From an uncultured Eubacterium sp. (GTDB lineage: Bacteria; Bacillota; Clostridia; Oscillospirales; Acutalibacteraceae), in assembly GCA_910577195.1 (NCBI GenBank), contig CAJTLP010000003.1:124001-188000 (forward strand): DNA of 64,000 bases. The letters are read 5' to 3'. The translations under genes were made by a program, and so were the position numbers. This document shows, one piece after another, positions 41,757 through 51,100 of this stretch. How positions within the stretch are numbered: the stretch's first letter is position 1; every line of letters begins with the position of its first letter. The notes below the pieces were generated by a model. It did not search any database. It saw nothing but the letters and a program-made list of their open reading frames with translations, and had not been told where the DNA came from.

Positions 41757-42716
41757 ATGAAAATAGTAAATCTTGACGGATATACAACGAATCCCGGTGA
41801 CTTAAGCTGGGACGGTATAAAAAGATTGGGTGACTACACTGTTTATGACAGGACTGCACCTGATCAGGTAATTGAAAGAGCCAAAGGAGCTAATATCCTT
41901 ATAATAAATAAAACGATTATAACGAAGGAAATACTTGATGCATTATCCCCTGAACTGGAATATATAGGGCTGCAGTCGACGGGCTACAATGTGGTTGACT
42001 GTGCCTATGCAAGAGAGCTTGGAATAACAGTATGCAATATCCCCTCTTATTCAACCAATGCTGTTGCTCAGCTGGTATTTGCCTTTATCCTGCAGATTAC
42101 GAATGAGGTTACTTTACATTCAGATGCAGTAAAAAATGGCGAATGGTGTGCGTGTCCTGATTTCTGTTTCTGGAAAAAACCTCTGACAGAGCTTGCAGGT
42201 AAAACAATTGGTATTATCGGCTTTGGTGCAATCGGTCAGAAGGTAGCTAAGCTCGCTGAAGCCTTTGATATGAAGGTGCTTGCCTATGCACCGCGACCAA
42301 AGGATAAAGGAGAGTTAAAAACGGTTGAGTTTGTAAATATGGACACATTACTTACAAACAGTGATATTGTTACCTGCCACTGTCCTCTTACACCTGAAAC
42401 GACAGGTCTTATCAATAAAGAAACGATTTCAAAGATGAAGAAATCTGCTATATTCATTAACACTTCACGCGGACCTGTAGTAGATGAAAAAGCTCTTGCC
42501 GATGCACTGAATAATGGCGATATAATGGCAGCAGGTCTTGATGTACTTGAAACTGAGCCTGCAAATCATAACAATCCTCTGCTCACTGCAAAAAATTGTT
42601 ATATCACCCCTCACATTGCTTGGGCAGCTAAGGAAACAAGAGCAAGACTGCTTAAAATACTTGAAGATAATCTTGAAGCATATATGAATGGCAAGCCTCA
42701 GAATGTTGTGAATTAA
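41757..42716 (+). CDS. D-2-hydroxyacid dehydrogenase
   Basis: This 319-residue NAD(P)-dependent dehydrogenase has the Rossmann loop GKTIGIIGFGAIGQKVA (about residue 145), the catalytic Arg in NTSRGPVVDEKAL (about 235), Glu in LETEP (about 264) and His in TPHIAWAA (about 286). This resembles glycerate/hydroxypyruvate-reductase-like members. The substrate cannot be fixed by sequence. ATG 41757 follows GGAAGTGAT. It stands alone between its own promoter and two tRNA-Leu genes. Confidence 0.9.
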   Translation: MKIVNLDGYTTNPGDLSWDGIKRLGDYTVYDRTAPDQVIERAKGANILIINKTIITKEILDALSPELEYIGLQSTGYNVVDCAYARELGITVCNIPSYSTNAVAQLVFAFILQITNEVTLHSDAVKNGEWCACPDFCFWKKPLTELAGKTIGIIGFGAIGQKVAKLAEAFDMKVLAYAPRPKDKGELKTVEFVNMDTLLTNSDIVTCHCPLTPETTGLINKETISKMKKSAIFINTSRGPVVDEKALADALNNGDIMAAGLDVLETEPANHNNPLLTAKNCYITPHIAWAAKETRARLLKILEDNLEAYMNGKPQNVVN

Positions 42717-42760
42717 TATGATAAATGCAACTGATTTTTAGAATTAATTTAAAATAACTA

Positions 42761-42789
42761 TTGACTTTATTAAAAAAATCTATTATCAT
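42761..42789 (+). promoter_or_regulatory. Promoter of the tRNA-Leu pair
   Basis: TTGACT at 42761-42766 and TATCAT at 42784-42789 are 17 bases apart, 11 bases before the first tRNA. Confidence 0.6.
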
Positions 42790-42800
42790 ATCTAATGCAC

Positions 42801-42887
42801 GCTGGTGTGGCGAAATCGGCAGACGCAAGGGACTTAAAATCCCTCGGTAGCAATACCGTACCGGTTCAAGTCCGGTCACCAGCACCA
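42801..42887 (+). tRNA. tRNA-Leu (anticodon UAA)
   Basis: The acceptor GCTGGTG pairs with CACCAGC. The anticodon stem AGGGA...TCCCT encloses CTTAAAA, reading anticodon UAA. A long variable arm (CGGTAGCAATACCG) marks a class II tRNA, and the T arm has GGTTCAAGTCC. The CCA end is encoded. Total 87 bases including CCA. Confidence 0.96.
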
Positions 42888-42888
42888 T

Positions 42889-42926
42889 TTAAGGCATAGT
42901 ATCAGTATGTTGTTACTATGCCTTAA
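42889..42926 (+). other. Perfect 13-bp hairpin between the tRNA genes
   Basis: TTAAGGCATAGTA (42889-42901) pairs without mismatch with TACTATGCCTTAA (42914-42926). It starts one base after the first tRNA's CCA. No T run follows, so it is unlikely to be a full terminator and may direct processing of a dicistronic precursor. Confidence 0.6.
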
Positions 42927-42941
42927 ATAATAAATACGCTT

Positions 42942-43028
42942 GCCGGCGTGATGGAATTGGCAGACGTGCCGGACTCAAAATCCGGTCCTGGCAACAGGGT
43001 GCGGGTTCGACCCCCGCCGCCGGCACCA
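42942..43028 (+). tRNA. tRNA-Leu (anticodon CAA)
   Basis: The acceptor GCCGGCG pairs with CGCCGGC. The anticodon loop ACTCAAAAT gives anticodon CAA. A long variable arm (TCCTGGCAACAGGG) and T arm GGTTCGACCCC fit tRNA-Leu. The CCA end is encoded. Total 87 bases. Confidence 0.96.
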
Positions 43029-43036
43029 TAATGAAT

Positions 43037-43077
43037 TAAAGGCAGACTTATTGATTAAGTCTGCTTTTAATTTTTTC
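43037..43077. terminator. Terminator after tRNA-Leu / end of spoIIR
   Basis: AAAGGCAGACTTA pairs with TAAGTCTGCTTTT and is followed by AATTTTTTC on the plus strand. It closes the tRNA transcript and overlaps the last codons of spoIIR on the minus strand. Confidence 0.8.
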
Positions 43078-43635
43078 ATAGATTTCAATAATTTTGAATT
43101 TAGGTGTATAGCCGTCGCTAATCAGTTCCATTTCTTCCTCTGTCAGATAGTCACTCATAGATTCAGAACAGGAATAGAGACAGACTGAGGGAAATACGAT
43201 ACACCACCAGTTATGGCCGCTGCCCTCCCCTATTACAATTTTAATAGAATTATACACACCTGCCGGAAGCGTAAAATCATCATACACTCTTGTATCAAAA
43301 TATTCCTTATCAACGATTACCTTTGTTTCATAATCATATCCGCTCTCGGTTATGAATTTATTGCAAAGCACTTCCAAAGCAAGCGTATTTTTCTTTGCAA
43401 TTTCAATATTTTCTTCAAGCGTTTTTCCTGAAAATAAATCCGAAGTATTTTCAAGAAAATAATTTTTAAGACCCAGCTTCAGATTCTGATCCTCTGTGCT
43501 GTCTGAATTGGCAAGGATGTGCAGTCTTAAAACCTTGTTGCTTATATCCTCCGACGTTGCAATGATTGGCTGAAAAAAGCTCAGAGTAAGAGTAAGTATC
43601 ATAAATAATGGTAAAAATATTTTATAGGTTTTCAT
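43048..43635 (-). CDS. spoIIR: Stage II sporulation protein R
   Basis: SpoIIR is secreted from the forespore and triggers SpoIIGA to cleave pro-sigma-E in the mother cell. The 195-residue product has a signal peptide (about 1-25) and the family blocks VLRLHILANSDSTEDQNLKL (about 34-53), LPAGVYNSIKI, and GEGSGHNWWCIVFPSVC. ATG 43635 (MKTYKIFL) is chosen because it starts the signal peptide. An upstream in-frame ATG at 43701 would add 22 residues across a terminator hairpin. The ribosome site (AGG nine bases before ATG) is weak and lies in the hairpin's arm. A sigma-F-like promoter is seen upstream. Confidence 0.92.
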   Translation of the reverse strand: MKTYKIFLPLFMILTLTLSFFQPIIATSEDISNKVLRLHILANSDSTEDQNLKLGLKNYFLENTSDLFSGKTLEENIEIAKKNTLALEVLCNKFITESGYDYETKVIVDKEYFDTRVYDDFTLPAGVYNSIKIVIGEGSGHNWWCIVFPSVCLYSCSESMSDYLTEEEMELISDGYTPKFKIIEIYEKIKSRLNQ

Positions 43636-43682
43636 AAAAAATAACCTGCCTTTCAATTTGTAACAAACAAATGATTGGCAGG
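43632..43682 (-). terminator. Terminator of the YigZ-family gene, abutting spoIIR
   Basis: On the minus strand CCTGCC, then ATTTGT, pair with ACAAAT and GGCAGG; TTATTTTTT follows and runs into the spoIIR ATG. The 3' arm provides the only ribosome-site-like AGG for spoIIR. Confidence 0.6.
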
Positions 43683-43710
43683 TTTTTCCTTTTTTATTCA
43701 ATTTTTATAC
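43680..43710 (-). promoter_or_regulatory. Candidate sigma-F promoter of spoIIR
   Basis: On the minus strand GTATA (43710-43706) is followed after 16 bases by GGAAAAACCT (43689 downward). It partly fits the forespore sigma-F pattern (GyATA, then GGnnAnA). It lies across the yigZ stop codon, about 60 bases before spoIIR. Confidence 0.3.
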
Positions 43711-44325
43711 TTTCGCAAATTTTTCTCCCAATTCAGTGAGACTGTATTTGCCGTTGCTGAGTTCGGTCAGCTTTGCTGAAAGTGAATCCACTGTTTCAGC
43801 TTTAATACTGAATTTCACAGTAACAACATCGGAAAAATCACTGTTCTCAATATTGGCGTTAAAATCATTCAGAAGAATATTGAGCCTGTCGTAAAAGCTG
43901 TAATCAACGGAGACAGACAGTATTCGGCACGGCGCCATAGTGATTATGTTGCCGGATTCAACAGCGATTTTTGAGCCGTGTGAATATGCCCTTATAAGTC
44001 CGCCTGCGCCGAGAAGTGTACCGCCGAAATACCTTGTCACAACAACACATACGTCAACAAGATTTTCTTTAAGCAGAACGTCGAGCACAGGCACACCCGC
44101 AGTTCCGCTCGGCTCACCGTCGTCTGAGGAACGCTGGATATTATTTTCCCTTAAAACATAGGCAGATACATTATGTGTTGCGTCCCAATGCTTTGATTTA
44201 ATTGAACTGATAAAGGCGGATGCCTCCTCCTGTGTTTTAACAGGTTTAACGTAACCTATAAAGCGTGACTTCTTTTCAACAAATTCATCACTGCTTTCAA
44301 ATTCAACCGTTCTGTATTCCTTCAT
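43705..44325 (-). CDS. YigZ/IMPACT family protein
   Basis: This 206-residue protein opens KKSRFIGYVKPVKTQEEA and has the IMPACT core: H-W-D-A-T-H-N-V-S-A-Y, SDDGEPSGTAGVPVLDVL, then VVVTRYFGGTLLGAGGLIRAY. A C-terminal ferredoxin-like DUF1949 domain (about 140-206) follows. The molecular role in bacteria is unclear; the eukaryotic relative regulates translation through GCN1. ATG 44325 follows GGTGAA; the earlier in-frame ATG at 44349 lacks a ribosome site. Confidence 0.93.
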   Translation of the reverse strand: MKEYRTVEFESSDEFVEKKSRFIGYVKPVKTQEEASAFISSIKSKHWDATHNVSAYVLRENNIQRSSDDGEPSGTAGVPVLDVLLKENLVDVCVVVTRYFGGTLLGAGGLIRAYSHGSKIAVESGNIITMAPCRILSVSVDYSFYDRLNILLNDFNANIENSDFSDVVTVKFSIKAETVDSLSAKLTELSNGKYSLTELGEKFAKV

Positions 44326-44337
44326 AAAGTTCACCAA

Positions 44338-44368
44338 GAAAAAAGGCAACGATAAAATACCGTTGCCT
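44338..44368 (-). terminator. Intrinsic terminator of rpmE
   Basis: On the minus strand GGCAACG pairs with CGTTGCC around GTATTTTAT and is followed by TTTTTTC. Confidence 0.85.
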
Positions 44369-44379
44369 GAATTAACAGA

Positions 44380-44583
44380 TTAGCCTTTTCTGCCATATCT
44401 CTTATTGAATCTGTCAACACGTCCACCTGTATCAACAAGCTTCTGCTTACCGGTAAAGAATGGATGACACTTTGAGCAGATATCAACCTTTAATTCATTC
44501 TTTGTGCTCTTTGTTTCAAAGGTTGCACCGCAAGCGCACTTAACAGTGCATGTATCATAATTTGGATGAATACCGTCTTTCAT
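44380..44583 (-). CDS. rpmE: 50S ribosomal protein L31
   Basis: This 67-residue protein begins MKDGIHPNYDTCTVKCACGA and ends FNKRYGRKG, as typical L31. The Cys set C-x3-C-x-C and C-S-K-C shows the zinc-binding type A form. GAGGTGAAA precedes the ATG. It is a single gene between its own promoter and terminator. Confidence 0.97.
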   Translation of the reverse strand: MKDGIHPNYDTCTVKCACGATFETKSTKNELKVDICSKCHPFFTGKQKLVDTGGRVDRFNKRYGRKG

Positions 44584-44623
44584 TTACTTTCACCTCTTTG
44601 CAAGTAATCTAATTTGCTTTGAT

Positions 44624-44652
44624 ATATTACCACAAGATAATATAAAATGCAA
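44624..44652 (-). promoter_or_regulatory. Sigma-A promoter of rpmE
   Basis: On the minus strand TTGCAT (44652-44647) and TAATAT (44629-44624) are 17 bases apart, just downstream of the addA stop. Confidence 0.6.
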
Positions 44653-44665
44653 GCATTTTTTAAAA

Positions 44666-47600
44666 TTATTTATAATAGCAGGTTTTACCTAAATAAAAAG
44701 AATAGAGTACAGCCTCTTTTACAGGCTTACCCAGCGTTTTTGAAACCGCATTTTTATAGAATAAAATCTGCCTGCTGTATCTTTCAAGGAGCTCACTTTC
44801 CTCTGAAACCCTGTCGGTTTTATAATCAAGAAGAACAAGCTCGCCGTTTTCCTCAAAAACACAGTCGGCAATACCCTGAACAAGAATATCATCATCAAAG
44901 TCGGTATCATAAATTTCATTTGCCTTGACAAATGAAGATACCTTTATCTCACGGTAAATCTTATCTGCGTTAAACATTCTGTCAGCAAAGCTGCTGTGAA
45001 AGAAATCTGCAAGCCGTTTTTTATCAAGACCCTGTATTTGCTCTGAGGTAAGATAGCCCATATCCTGAAGTCTTATAATCTCAGCTTCCAAATCGGACTT
45101 GGCATTTTCATAAATACAAAACTGCATAAAGGTATGCATTGCAGTTCCCCTCTGAGCGGCTGTGAGGCCTGTTTTGTTCATAAACGAAGGTTTTGATGAT
45201 GTTATGTATTCAAAGCCTGCCTGAACGCTGTCAAGAGATGATGCGGTCAGTTTAGATGAAATGTTCTCAAGACTTTTGCGTTCATATGAAAATTCAAGCT
45301 TTTTGTCAATCTGTGCCACAATTTCATCACTGTAATCTGCAAAGATAATATTGTTATCCATTTCCTCAAGCTCTATTTCATCGGTTATTTCAATAGACAA
45401 AGGAAAATCACAGGGCTTTGTTTTCACATCTTTTTCAAGATAATCTCTGAGGATTTTTCCGTCCTCGTGCATAAGCGAGCACATCAGGAAAAAGTCTGCA
45501 TCGCAGGTGATTTTTCTGCACAGATAAGGACTTATCTCATCGCGGATTATATTTGATGAAATCCGCTTCAGCTTACTTTCAAGATTGTCACAGGTGATAA
45601 AGGTAATAAACTGCTCCTTTGCTCTTGTGAGTGCAACATAAAGGACTCTCAGATTTTCACTCATCAGCTCAACAGTATTCTTATCCTTGATTACTGCATA
45701 AGGAATGGATTTATACTGATACATCTGCTCCTCATTATGGCATTTGATTCCGAGTCCGTAATTTGTATTGAGCAGTAATTTATCACTCAAATCAGCTTTA
45801 TTGTAAATTCTGTTCGTTCCTGCAAAAATGCATACCGGAAATTCAAGACCCTTTGAATGATGAACGGACATAATGGTAACTGCATTTTCACTGCCGGCTG
45901 TAAGAGAGGCAGAGTCAATGCTTTTATCTGATGAAATGATTTTATCTATATATCTGACAAATGCCGTCATACCTACATTGACACCGTTATCAAAGCTCTG
46001 TGCAAAGGAAATCAGCTTTAAAATATTCTGGTATCTTTGTTCGGCATTACCCATAGCGTTGATGTAGGCAATCATTCCCTTTTCCTCAACAAGGTATCTT
46101 ATAAAACCTGCAACAGACATAGTGACGCTGATTCTTCTGAGCTCTGAAAGCTCATCAAGAAACTGCTTTACTTTAGGACTCTCTGACGAAACAACTGCGG
46201 AATAAAGACTTTTATATTTTGCATCCGTTTTTATCTGAGCCATTTCATCTGCTGAAAAAGAGTAAAACGGTGACATCATGGTGGCAAGCAAAGGAATATC
46301 CTGCATAGGATTATCAATCACCCTTAAAAGTGAGATAATCATTTTTATCTCATTATTTTCAAAAAGATTGGTTGAATTGTCACATATAACAGGAATTCCG
46401 TATTGAGTAAGAATCTCCGAATAATCATTGATATGACTCTTAAGACTGCGCATCAGAATTGCAAAGTCACCATACCTTACAGGGCGATAGGAATCACCAT
46501 CCTTAATCAGCTCACCTGAATTAATCTTATTGATTATGGTTTTGGCAATATAGGCAGCCTCTTTTTTATCCGTGTCTTCCCCTTTTACTCCGCTGAGAAT
46601 ATGAATCTGTGCACTTGGAACAGTACTGTCCTCATAGGATGCACCGCAGTTGAGGTACTCCTCTTCCGTATAATCAAGCTCACCGAGCTCCTCACTCATA
46701 AGATTTGAGAAGATAAAATTAACATAGGAGCAGATATCCTTTCTGCTTCTGAAATTCTTATCGAGTATGATTTTGGAGCTAAGCTCAGCATCATCAGAAT
46801 GATATGGTGAATACCTCTTTTTCCTTCCATTGAATATATGCGGCATTGCCAGACGGAATCGGTATATGCTCTGCTTGATGTCACCAACCGTGAACAGGTT
46901 TTTACCGTTAGACAGATAGGTAAATAATAAATCCTGTGCCTCGTTTGTATCCTGATACTCATCTACAAGAATTTCGTAAAAGCCGTCTGCCAAATCATTT
47001 GCCAGGTCTGTTCTTACAATCTCACCTTCATCATTCATTCTGAACAAAAGCGTAATTGCAAAATGCTCAATATCAGAAAAGGAATAGGTATTGCGTTCCC
47101 TTTTTTCAAGCATAAGACGGTTGTCAACCTCTTTAATCAGTGCTACGAGTGCCGCAAGCTGATTATAAAGCATTTTCATATCCTCTGCAAAGCTAAGCTC
47201 ATCACTGATGAAAAAGGATGGTATTTCGGCTGTCAGGAGTTTTTTATAAATATCCCTGTTTGATTTCAGCACAGCTGCAACATCTTTATCAACCTTGCTT
47301 GAATTCGGAAAACGAACAAAGGATGCTTCTCTTTCATTTACAAGCTCATTCCAGGAGCGTTTATATGCTGCCTGAAAGCGTTCAAATTCCGTCAAATCGT
47401 TTTCAAATACATCAATAAATTTGCTGTTCAGCTTTTCATCCTCAAAATCCGTAAGTGAAATATTTTCCTTAACAAGACGGATTCCAAGCTCAAACAGATA
47501 ATCAAGCTGAGATTTTATGTATTCATACCAAATGGAACAGTTAAACGGAATGTCAGGACTGTATTTTTTCACCGCCTCATCAAGCCAGTGGTACGGAAAC

Positions 47601-48154
47601 GGCTGAGCATAAATAAAGCGGAGAATCTTTTTTACAGTGTTAATAATCGGCTTATCGTTATTCGGTGTTGTAAAGGTTTCCACAAGGGACATAAAGTGCT
47701 TATCATTCTGTTCAAAGAATTCATCCAGAACGTCGTTGATAACCGTATCCTCTAAAAGCTGTAGCTCACTTTCATCCAGCAGTGAAAAATCCTGATTGAT
47801 GGATAAATCATAAAAATGCTCTTTTACAAGATTGGTGCAAAAAGCATCAATCGTACAGATTTTTGCATTGGGCAGAAGTGAAAGCTGCTTTCTGTAAAAG
47901 GGTTCATTCGGATTTTCCTTGATACATTTATTGAGGGATTTCGAAATTCTGTATCTCATTTCAGCGGCGGCTGCATTAGTAAAGGTAACAATAAGCAGGC
48001 TGTCAATATCAACAGGGTTATCCCTGTCGGTAATCATCTGCGTAACTCTTTCAACAAGTACGGCAGTCTTGCCTGAGCCTGCAGCCGCACTGACAAGAAT
48101 ATTTCTGCCTCTTGCGGTTATGGCATTATTCTGCTGCGGTGTCCACTGTGGCAT
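44666..48154 (-). CDS. addA: ATP-dependent helicase/nuclease subunit A
   Basis: AddA of the AddAB complex unwinds and cuts double-strand ends to make 3' tails for RecA. The UvrD-like helicase has Walker A AAAGSGKTAVLVERV (about residue 24), E-Y-Q-D-T-N-E-A-Q-D-L (motif II), DIKQSIYRFR, and VMSVHHSKGLEFPVC-like late motifs. The C-terminal RecB-type nuclease carries L-V-L-L-D-Y-K-T-D-R (Asp/Lys, about 1122). The length of 1162 residues is slightly below the Bacillus protein's 1232. I prefer ATG 48154, ten bases after AGGAG; ATG 48163 would be one base after it. It overlaps the end of addB. Confidence 0.95.
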   Translation of the reverse strand: MPQWTPQQNNAITARGRNILVSAAAGSGKTAVLVERVTQMITDRDNPVDIDSLLIVTFTNAAAAEMRYRISKSLNKCIKENPNEPFYRKQLSLLPNAKICTIDAFCTNLVKEHFYDLSINQDFSLLDESELQLLEDTVINDVLDEFFEQNDKHFMSLVETFTTPNNDKPIINTVKKILRFIYAQPFPYHWLDEAVKKYSPDIPFNCSIWYEYIKSQLDYLFELGIRLVKENISLTDFEDEKLNSKFIDVFENDLTEFERFQAAYKRSWNELVNEREASFVRFPNSSKVDKDVAAVLKSNRDIYKKLLTAEIPSFFISDELSFAEDMKMLYNQLAALVALIKEVDNRLMLEKRERNTYSFSDIEHFAITLLFRMNDEGEIVRTDLANDLADGFYEILVDEYQDTNEAQDLLFTYLSNGKNLFTVGDIKQSIYRFRLAMPHIFNGRKKRYSPYHSDDAELSSKIILDKNFRSRKDICSYVNFIFSNLMSEELGELDYTEEEYLNCGASYEDSTVPSAQIHILSGVKGEDTDKKEAAYIAKTIINKINSGELIKDGDSYRPVRYGDFAILMRSLKSHINDYSEILTQYGIPVICDNSTNLFENNEIKMIISLLRVIDNPMQDIPLLATMMSPFYSFSADEMAQIKTDAKYKSLYSAVVSSESPKVKQFLDELSELRRISVTMSVAGFIRYLVEEKGMIAYINAMGNAEQRYQNILKLISFAQSFDNGVNVGMTAFVRYIDKIISSDKSIDSASLTAGSENAVTIMSVHHSKGLEFPVCIFAGTNRIYNKADLSDKLLLNTNYGLGIKCHNEEQMYQYKSIPYAVIKDKNTVELMSENLRVLYVALTRAKEQFITFITCDNLESKLKRISSNIIRDEISPYLCRKITCDADFFLMCSLMHEDGKILRDYLEKDVKTKPCDFPLSIEITDEIELEEMDNNIIFADYSDEIVAQIDKKLEFSYERKSLENISSKLTASSLDSVQAGFEYITSSKPSFMNKTGLTAAQRGTAMHTFMQFCIYENAKSDLEAEIIRLQDMGYLTSEQIQGLDKKRLADFFHSSFADRMFNADKIYREIKVSSFVKANEIYDTDFDDDILVQGIADCVFEENGELVLLDYKTDRVSEESELLERYSRQILFYKNAVSKTLGKPVKEAVLYSFYLGKTCYYK

Positions 48155-51100
48155 GGTCTGCATACTCCTTTGCTAAAATTTCTTTTACCTCATTATCCGT
48201 CAAATCAGGAATGATTCTGTTATTGATACTCTTAACATTGGCACATACATCAGCATAATCGCAGAAATCACAGGTGTTTTTATGATTTTTGTTTTTCACC
48301 GGATTTCGCTGAATATTACCCATATGCAAATCCATACCCATTTGTGTAACAAGCGAATTTACCTTTTTATGTATCATACCAAGCTCTTCAAGCGTAGCAA
48401 GCTGACCTGTAAGGTCACCGTTTTTCTTAACCTTAACGGGTATATGTTTACCGTTCAAATCATGCTCCATTGCAAAGGCAATTTCACCGTCATAATCCGA
48501 AATAACAATTCCCTTCATTTTAAAGGAGCTTGACTCCTCAGCACCGATTGAGTTCTCGGCATCTTTGCGTGAATCAAAATTAAATACATTTCTTGCAGCG
48601 TGCATATAAAGTACACCTGACGGTATGCCTGAATAGTCTGATGTCTTATCCTCGCTGAGTGAAAAAAGATATATGAACATCTGAAGATTAAGTCCATACA
48701 TAATATCAGACAGGCTGAAAAGCTTGTTGCCGGACTTATAATCGACAACACGTACGTATTGTCTGTCGTCCTTTTCAAGCGTATCTACTCTGTCAATTGA
48801 GCCTCTAATCTGTATCGTGCCGCCGTCATCAAGGCTTAATACTTCAGGCTTGACAAGACCATCCTTGTCAATGGCAAGCTCAAATGCCTTTGCCTCAAAA
48901 TCACACTCTGAAAATTCTTTTGCAAGATGAATAATGACACTGTAAATCAGCTTGGAGAGTCTCATATAATTATATCTGAATCTAATTGTAATATCATTCA
49001 GATTGCCCATTTCGGTTTCAAAATATTCCGACACATATTGATCCACAACAGCTTTTATATCTTTCTCTTCCATCTGAGAGATTTTTTTGCTGCCGTAATT
49101 CAGAAGTATCTTTTCCAGAACATAGTGAATGAGTGTTCCTCTCTGCATTGGATCAATCTCTGCCTTTGTTCGCGGTCTTGCACCTAAGCCGAATTTGCAG
49201 AAATATCGGAATGCACAGTTATAGTAATCCTCAAGCCTTGAGGCTGAAATATACATATTGTAATTGAACAGTGATGTCGCAAGGCTTGTATCCTTTATTT
49301 TTGTATCGGTATTTTCTGCAAGAGCTTTGACTGAACTATACCTTTCATCCTTTTCAAAATACTTTTTTAAGGAGGAATAAAATTCCGAATTCACAAGATA
49401 GCGTTCACTCATCAGCTCAAAAGCATTTCTGCGTGTTTCAATCAAATCAATATCTGCTATATCATCCGATGAATATTCCTTGATATCGGATAAGATATTT
49501 TTTACCGACACAACGATTTCAGACGGTGAGCTGTCCTTGCCTGTATTTCCAAGATAAGATATAAACAGTTTTTCGGACGGTGCAGCACACGCCATATAAG
49601 CAAAATACCTTTCCTGCAGATTAAGGATTTCACCATAGGAATAGAGCTTAAAATCATTTTCAAGGAGTATTCTTCTGTCGTTTTCGGAAAGGAGTCCCCC
49701 TCCTGTTACGGTCTGTGGAAACTCCCCTTCATTTGCACCGAGAATAAATACTGCCTTTGGATTATCCGTTCTGATTCTGTCTGCCTGTCCTATCTGAACA
49801 TTGTCAATACCGCCGGGCAGTGTACCTAAATCCTCAGTGGAAATGATCATTGAAAACAGCTTTGCAAAATCCTTAAGCTTAATTTTTTCATCACCGAGCA
49901 CAACAGGAAGCTGGCTTAAGATATCCATAACCATATCCCACACTGCCCCCTGCTGAAGAGCCAGTGCGTGACAATTGGAATCGGAAAGACTGACTGCATA
50001 TTCTCTGAGTCTTTCATCAGCCTTAAACTGAATTAAAGTATAATAAATCTGTTCGCAGATTTTTTCTGCATTCGCATCTTTAATTGCTTTTTTGAAAGAT
50101 AAAACAGGACCGATAAGCCTTTCCCTTGTATGATTGATTTTATCAAGAAGTGCTTTGTCCTTTTCATTCATTTCACTGACAAAGCCTTTTGTGGAATTTT
50201 CAAACGGTCTTGTCCATTTTAGTCCATTTATATTCCAAAGGAAAATATAATTTTCAAGCTGATTGATATCATTATCCGAAATATTGGTAAGTCCTGTTTT
50301 TGCAAGACTTAAGATATCATCACTTCTTAATGAGAAATTCACACACCTTAGAAGATATTCAATAAATACAACAAGGGGCTGGCATTTTATCGGCTGACGC
50401 TCATCATTGAAAAAAGGTATTTCATACTTTTTAAAGGCTGAGGAAAGCTCTGCTCTATACCTGTCAAGGTCCCTTGTAATAACCGTTATATCACTTGCCC
50501 TATAGCCGTTTCTCAGAAGTGTTCTGATTTGTCTTGAAACCTCGCAGCATTCATCGGTAATATTTTTTGATGAATAGATTTTAATATTGTCTGTACTGAG
50601 ATTTATTGCCGAGCTGTTTTCAGAGAACAGATTTTTTTCAAGATGCGTTATATCATCACTGTGTGATCTGAAATTTTTATCAAGCAAAACCGTCTCATAA
50701 TCCACACCGGCTTTGACGGCAATCTTTTTCAGTATCTTGGCTGAATCATTAACATATGTAAAGAGATTGAATCTGTCCTCACTGTCAAAGGAATCCGTGC
50801 AAAGTGTTATGATAACAGATTCCGCCTCTTTGATTACAAGCTCAAGGAGCTTATATTCCTGCGCAACAAAGCCGTTAAATCCGTCAATAAAAACAGTCCT
50901 GCCTGCAAAATAATTTTTGTCCTTTATTTTATTATATACCCTTGTGAGTTCGTCGGAGGTATCCAGAAATCTGTTTGCTATTATAGATTCATAACAGCTC
51001 ATAATCATTGAAATATCAAGGAGCTTATTTTTCAGTGTATCATTTTTTATCGGAGCTGAAAGCTCTGTAATTTCAGCGGCACTCAGATTACAGGATTTCA

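Noticed and set aside
44647..44928. 93-codon plus-strand frame across the end of addA
   Set aside because: Composition is that of an antisense shadow of addA, with no ribosome site.
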